Of a stretch of 64,000 nt of DNA, positions 61,449-64,000 are shown piece by piece. The stretch is from positions 20,267,399-20,331,398 of the forward strand of contig NC_040025.1 in NCBI RefSeq assembly GCF_000972845.2. Reading direction: 5' to 3'. The stretch comes from Larimichthys crocea (lineage: Eukaryota > Chordata > Actinopteri > Sciaenidae). Below the pieces are notes generated by a model. The model did no database searches and was not told the DNA's origin. It was given only the letters and a program-made list of their open reading frames with translations. How positions within the stretch are numbered: the first letter of the stretch is position 1; the number at the start of each line of letters is the position of its first letter. A program made the translations under genes and the position numbers.

Positions 61449-61462
61449 GTTACCGTAGCAAC
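61449..61462. promoter_or_regulatory. RFX X-box
   Basis: GTTACCGTAGCAAC is an imperfect palindrome with half-sites GTTACC and AGCAAC and a 2-bp spacer. It fits the RFX consensus (GTNRCC, 0-3 bp, RGYAAC). It lies right at the presumed start of the ODAD1/CCDC63-like gene, where RFX sites of ciliary genes usually sit. Confidence 0.75.
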
Positions 61463-61499
61463 GGCAGCGGCGGTCTGCGGGTGGAATGTGTTGTACGGT

Positions 61500-62152
61500 A
61501 ACAACGCGCAAATAAAATGTAGATAAATGAATAATTAATTAAGTAAATACTAATTTGTAGTTGTGTAACGTTGGTTACGGATATACCCCTTTTCACAGCA
61601 GCCATACTGACATGGCACAGTGTGTAAACACAGGCGTTATCAATAATACCAATTAAGGGCCCGTTCCATTCAGATACAAATTAAGCTCATTTAGCATCTA
61701 GGTTGCTCTTAAAGCTGGAAAAATTTACTCAACAGCTAAATCCCATACCGGATTCCCTTAATCCCCACCTGGGATTCCACTGTTGGCCCCATTTAGGGAT
61801 TGGATTGCGGGTCTAAACTCACTGGAGCACATAATGTCTGCAGGTTTCTTTTAAGAAACATCTGATGCTTACTGTTTTTGCCATCATCATGTTTTTGTGA
61901 TACAATTTAAACAAGTAACTAAAGATAGGCATGTAATTACTGTAGCTACAGGCAGTCCTCTAAATACAGTATGACTCACATTGCATAAGATAAAATAGCT
62001 CTACAGTTTTATAAGGTAATCACCATGGAGGGATGTGTCCCTCTTAATTACCCTCTGAACACAATGTCAACAACAGCGCACACCATTCCTGGACCTTGCA
62101 ACACATCCAGGATGACTAATTCTGGAGTGTGTCCAAGAGTCCATACTCCCAG
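61500..62152. other. Intergenic sequence
   Basis: No gene seen upstream of the candidate frame that begins near 62153. Confidence 0.5.
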
Positions 62153-63919
62153 ATGGATCACATTGTGTTTCTGGTTGGACTGACACACTTATAAGACTAC
62201 TGTGGAAAGAAGGGTGTGTAGAGAAAACTGACGAAATGATTGAATCACAGAAAAACTTTGACCTCGTGCCAGAATGGGATTACAGCAGTGGTGTGAATAG
62301 ACACTCCTTCAGGCCAAAGCATCATTTTCCATTTGATGTAATCTGCGCAGTAATTCACTGAGCGGTTTCTGAACAAACCACAGGAATATCGTTTCTGGTA
62401 GAATGAAACCTAAATTCATAATGTTAATCTGTCTGTACCCTTTTCAGAGAGATCAAAGAGGAAGCTGCCTTATCCTGTCTTTATGAGAATGATTGGTCCT
62501 CAGAACAGGTTAGACACACACACACATACACTCACTCACACACAATGCCAGATAGACTGTCGACGTGCTCCTGAAGACAAGTTTGCAAACTGAGTCAGCA
62601 GCTGTATTCTTGAATGACTCAACCAATCCACCACAGAGCCCTTTCGTTTCTCAGTGCCCTGCCCTCTACCCTCCTTCACACACAGGCACGCACTGCCTAC
62701 GTTTACTCGAGGCCTTACCTCACCACAGCATCACTTCCTACTACTTCATTAGTCTGGAAATAGCCAATAGCAATAAAAAAATAATTTCCAAAGAGGTAAT
62801 TCAACACAGAAATTAGTATTATTATCTGGATCTAATCTATCTTATTGTTTGTTTTATGAGTTGTTGGGTTTTTTTCACTGTCACATTTTTGCTCGAGGCT
62901 CGAGTTTTCCCAGTAATGATATATGATATCGACTAATGAACATGCTGTGGCGAGGGATATGGTGAATTTTCTGCTAGGCTAATAATCCTATGATCCTCCG
63001 AGTCATTTACTGCATGAATCAGTCATGTTGCCAGGAAGAGACTCCCACGTCTGCTTTGATTTTTCTCAGACTCTACATGGTTTCGTGCAGTAATATCTGC
63101 TGGAGTGCCATTCTAATGACACTCTGTGTTTTTCCTCTCTTACAAGACAGGCATCTATGAACAAGGAAGTGGAGGAGGAAAGCAAAGCGGCGGACCCCGT
63201 AAACTGTAAAACATGGTGCAGTCTGGTTCTGTCTGTGACTCAACAGGAAATGATGGAGCGGGAGTAAGTTAGGTGAGAGGAGGAAAGGAAGGAGGGTGGG
63301 AGTAAGAGGAGGGATAAATTGAGGGAAAAGGGAAGATTGGCTTTGTCATGTCTCAGGATTTTGAGCTATGTTGTAGGGAAAGACAGGCTAATATGCATCA
63401 TACCATGGTTTTCTGAGGAAGCATTAAAAGACAGATGGCCTCGTCATCCCTCTCCCCCCTGCTACTCTGCACAAAAGAGTCATGACATGCACACATACAG
63501 TAAATAAACATCAGATGGACAACAATATAACCAAAAATGACTGTGTTCCGTTGCCCTCCTGAATGATGACTCTGTATGTTATGTGGTGAGTCAAAAAGAC
63601 TTTGACCTTAAAATACGATGTGAACATTAGTCAAGCAAATATTGACAGTGCCCAAAATGAGAAACACTCAGTGCCCTGATGGGTAATCTTGTGTTAGTGC
63701 CAACATATAATATTTTTCACTCTGATGATATCATGGTTCATGCAAAGAGTTGCTAGCAGGAGAAATCATCATCATCATCATCACAAAAAAAAAAAGTCAG
63801 CTTCTCTAGACTAAAGTGAAAAGACTATTTTCTCCCAAAACTCTTAATGAATTGGAGATCAACTTCACAGGGCTGCGGAAGACCTACTGCTGGGCCTGCA
63901 GACCCTCTGCCCACATTGA
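62153..63919 (+). CDS. Candidate small four-exon gene, unrecognised
   Basis: Four plus-strand pieces with GT/AG ends join in frame: about 62153-62337 (Met at 62236; donor TTTGAT|GTAATC), 62452-62508, 63151-63263 (donor GGGA|GTAAGT) and 63871-63919 (acceptor CTTCACAG, stop TGA). From the Met this gives 321 nt, 106 aa. The frame also stays open upstream of the Met to 62153, so that piece may be internal. Visible segments: FDLVPEWDYSSGVNRHSF, EEAALSCLYENDW, VNCKTWCSLVLSVTQQEMM, AAEDLLLGLQTLCPH. No family recognised, no signal peptide, no polyadenylation signal before the window ends. The second acceptor was chosen as the third AG in CAGAGAG to keep phase. Chance cannot be excluded. Confidence 0.3.
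63766..63784. repeat. (ATC)n microsatellite
   Basis: About six units followed by a run of A, in the last intron of the candidate gene. Confidence 0.9.
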
Positions 63920-64000
63920 AAGCCTGAAATCATGGGTAGGGAAGCAGCCCAGGCCTCCAGTCCTGCATCCTGGGTAAAGAATCGCTCTTTTCAATGATCT

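Noticed and set aside
63872..63973. Alternative open frame (LRKTYCWACRPSAHIESL...) over the last exon-like piece
   Set aside because: It does not agree in phase with the neighbouring exon-like pieces; kept only as a caution against the candidate gene model.
1..64000. CRISPR arrays, operons, phage or other prokaryotic systems
   Set aside because: The window is plainly intron-rich vertebrate DNA; no spaced identical repeats or prokaryotic gene clusters were seen.

Overview
This window is nuclear DNA from a ray-finned fish, most probably a percomorph teleost. The genes are vertebrate, with many short coding exons bounded by GT/AG. Introns are compact and full of CA/TG, CT, TAG and ATTAT microsatellites. 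A tRNA-derived SINE has the 3' body and AATAAAGG-plus-A tail I associate with percomorph genomes. There are also remnants of a Tc1/mariner element and of an L2-type tail. No bacterial, viral, organellar or CRISPR sequence was seen.

Layout, left to right. (1) 1-17.99 kb, plus strand: the 3' half of espin (espn), an actin bundler of hair-cell stereocilia. It has a WH2 exon, a proline-rich exon, and then two alternative ends that splice in the same phase. One is a single 2.1-kb exon encoding an espin-like (ESPNL-type) tail of about 700 residues. The other is a three-exon route to the classical actin-bundling module. (2) 19.1-30.64 kb, plus: arhgef16, a Rho-family exchange factor (DH-PH-SH3, 701 aa, C-terminal ETNV). 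(3) 30.95-35.53 kb, minus: ybx1, the Y-box cold-shock protein (326 aa), with a cluster of CCAAT boxes in its promoter. (4) 37.9-47.76 kb, minus: ppih, the spliceosomal cyclophilin H (177 aa). Its first intron holds an antisense single-exon receptor of the GPR160 type (352 aa). (5) 48.4-50.99 kb, minus: taf10 (186 aa), with a small target-site-flanked hairpin insertion in intron 4. (6) 52.24-56.06 kb, plus: a 13-exon Gfo/Idh/MocA-family oxidoreductase (439 aa), divergent from taf10. (7) 56.6-61.4 kb, minus: a coiled-coil gene of the ODAD1 (CCDC114)/CCDC63 outer-dynein-arm docking family (482 aa), with an RFX X-box at its presumed start site. (8) 61.47-64.0 kb: no recognised gene, but a four-exon candidate small gene can be read on the plus strand.

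The genes do not form one pathway. They are cytoskeletal (espn, arhgef16, odad1-like), general RNA or transcription factors (ybx1, ppih, taf10), one receptor and one metabolic enzyme. Human counterparts of espn/ARHGEF16 (1p36) and YBX1/PPIH (1p34) lie on the same chromosome arm, so much of the order looks like inherited synteny. Exon boundaries were set by reading frame, GT/AG signals and remembered family sequence. Each full coding sequence sums to a whole number of codons, but no alignment or transcript data were available.
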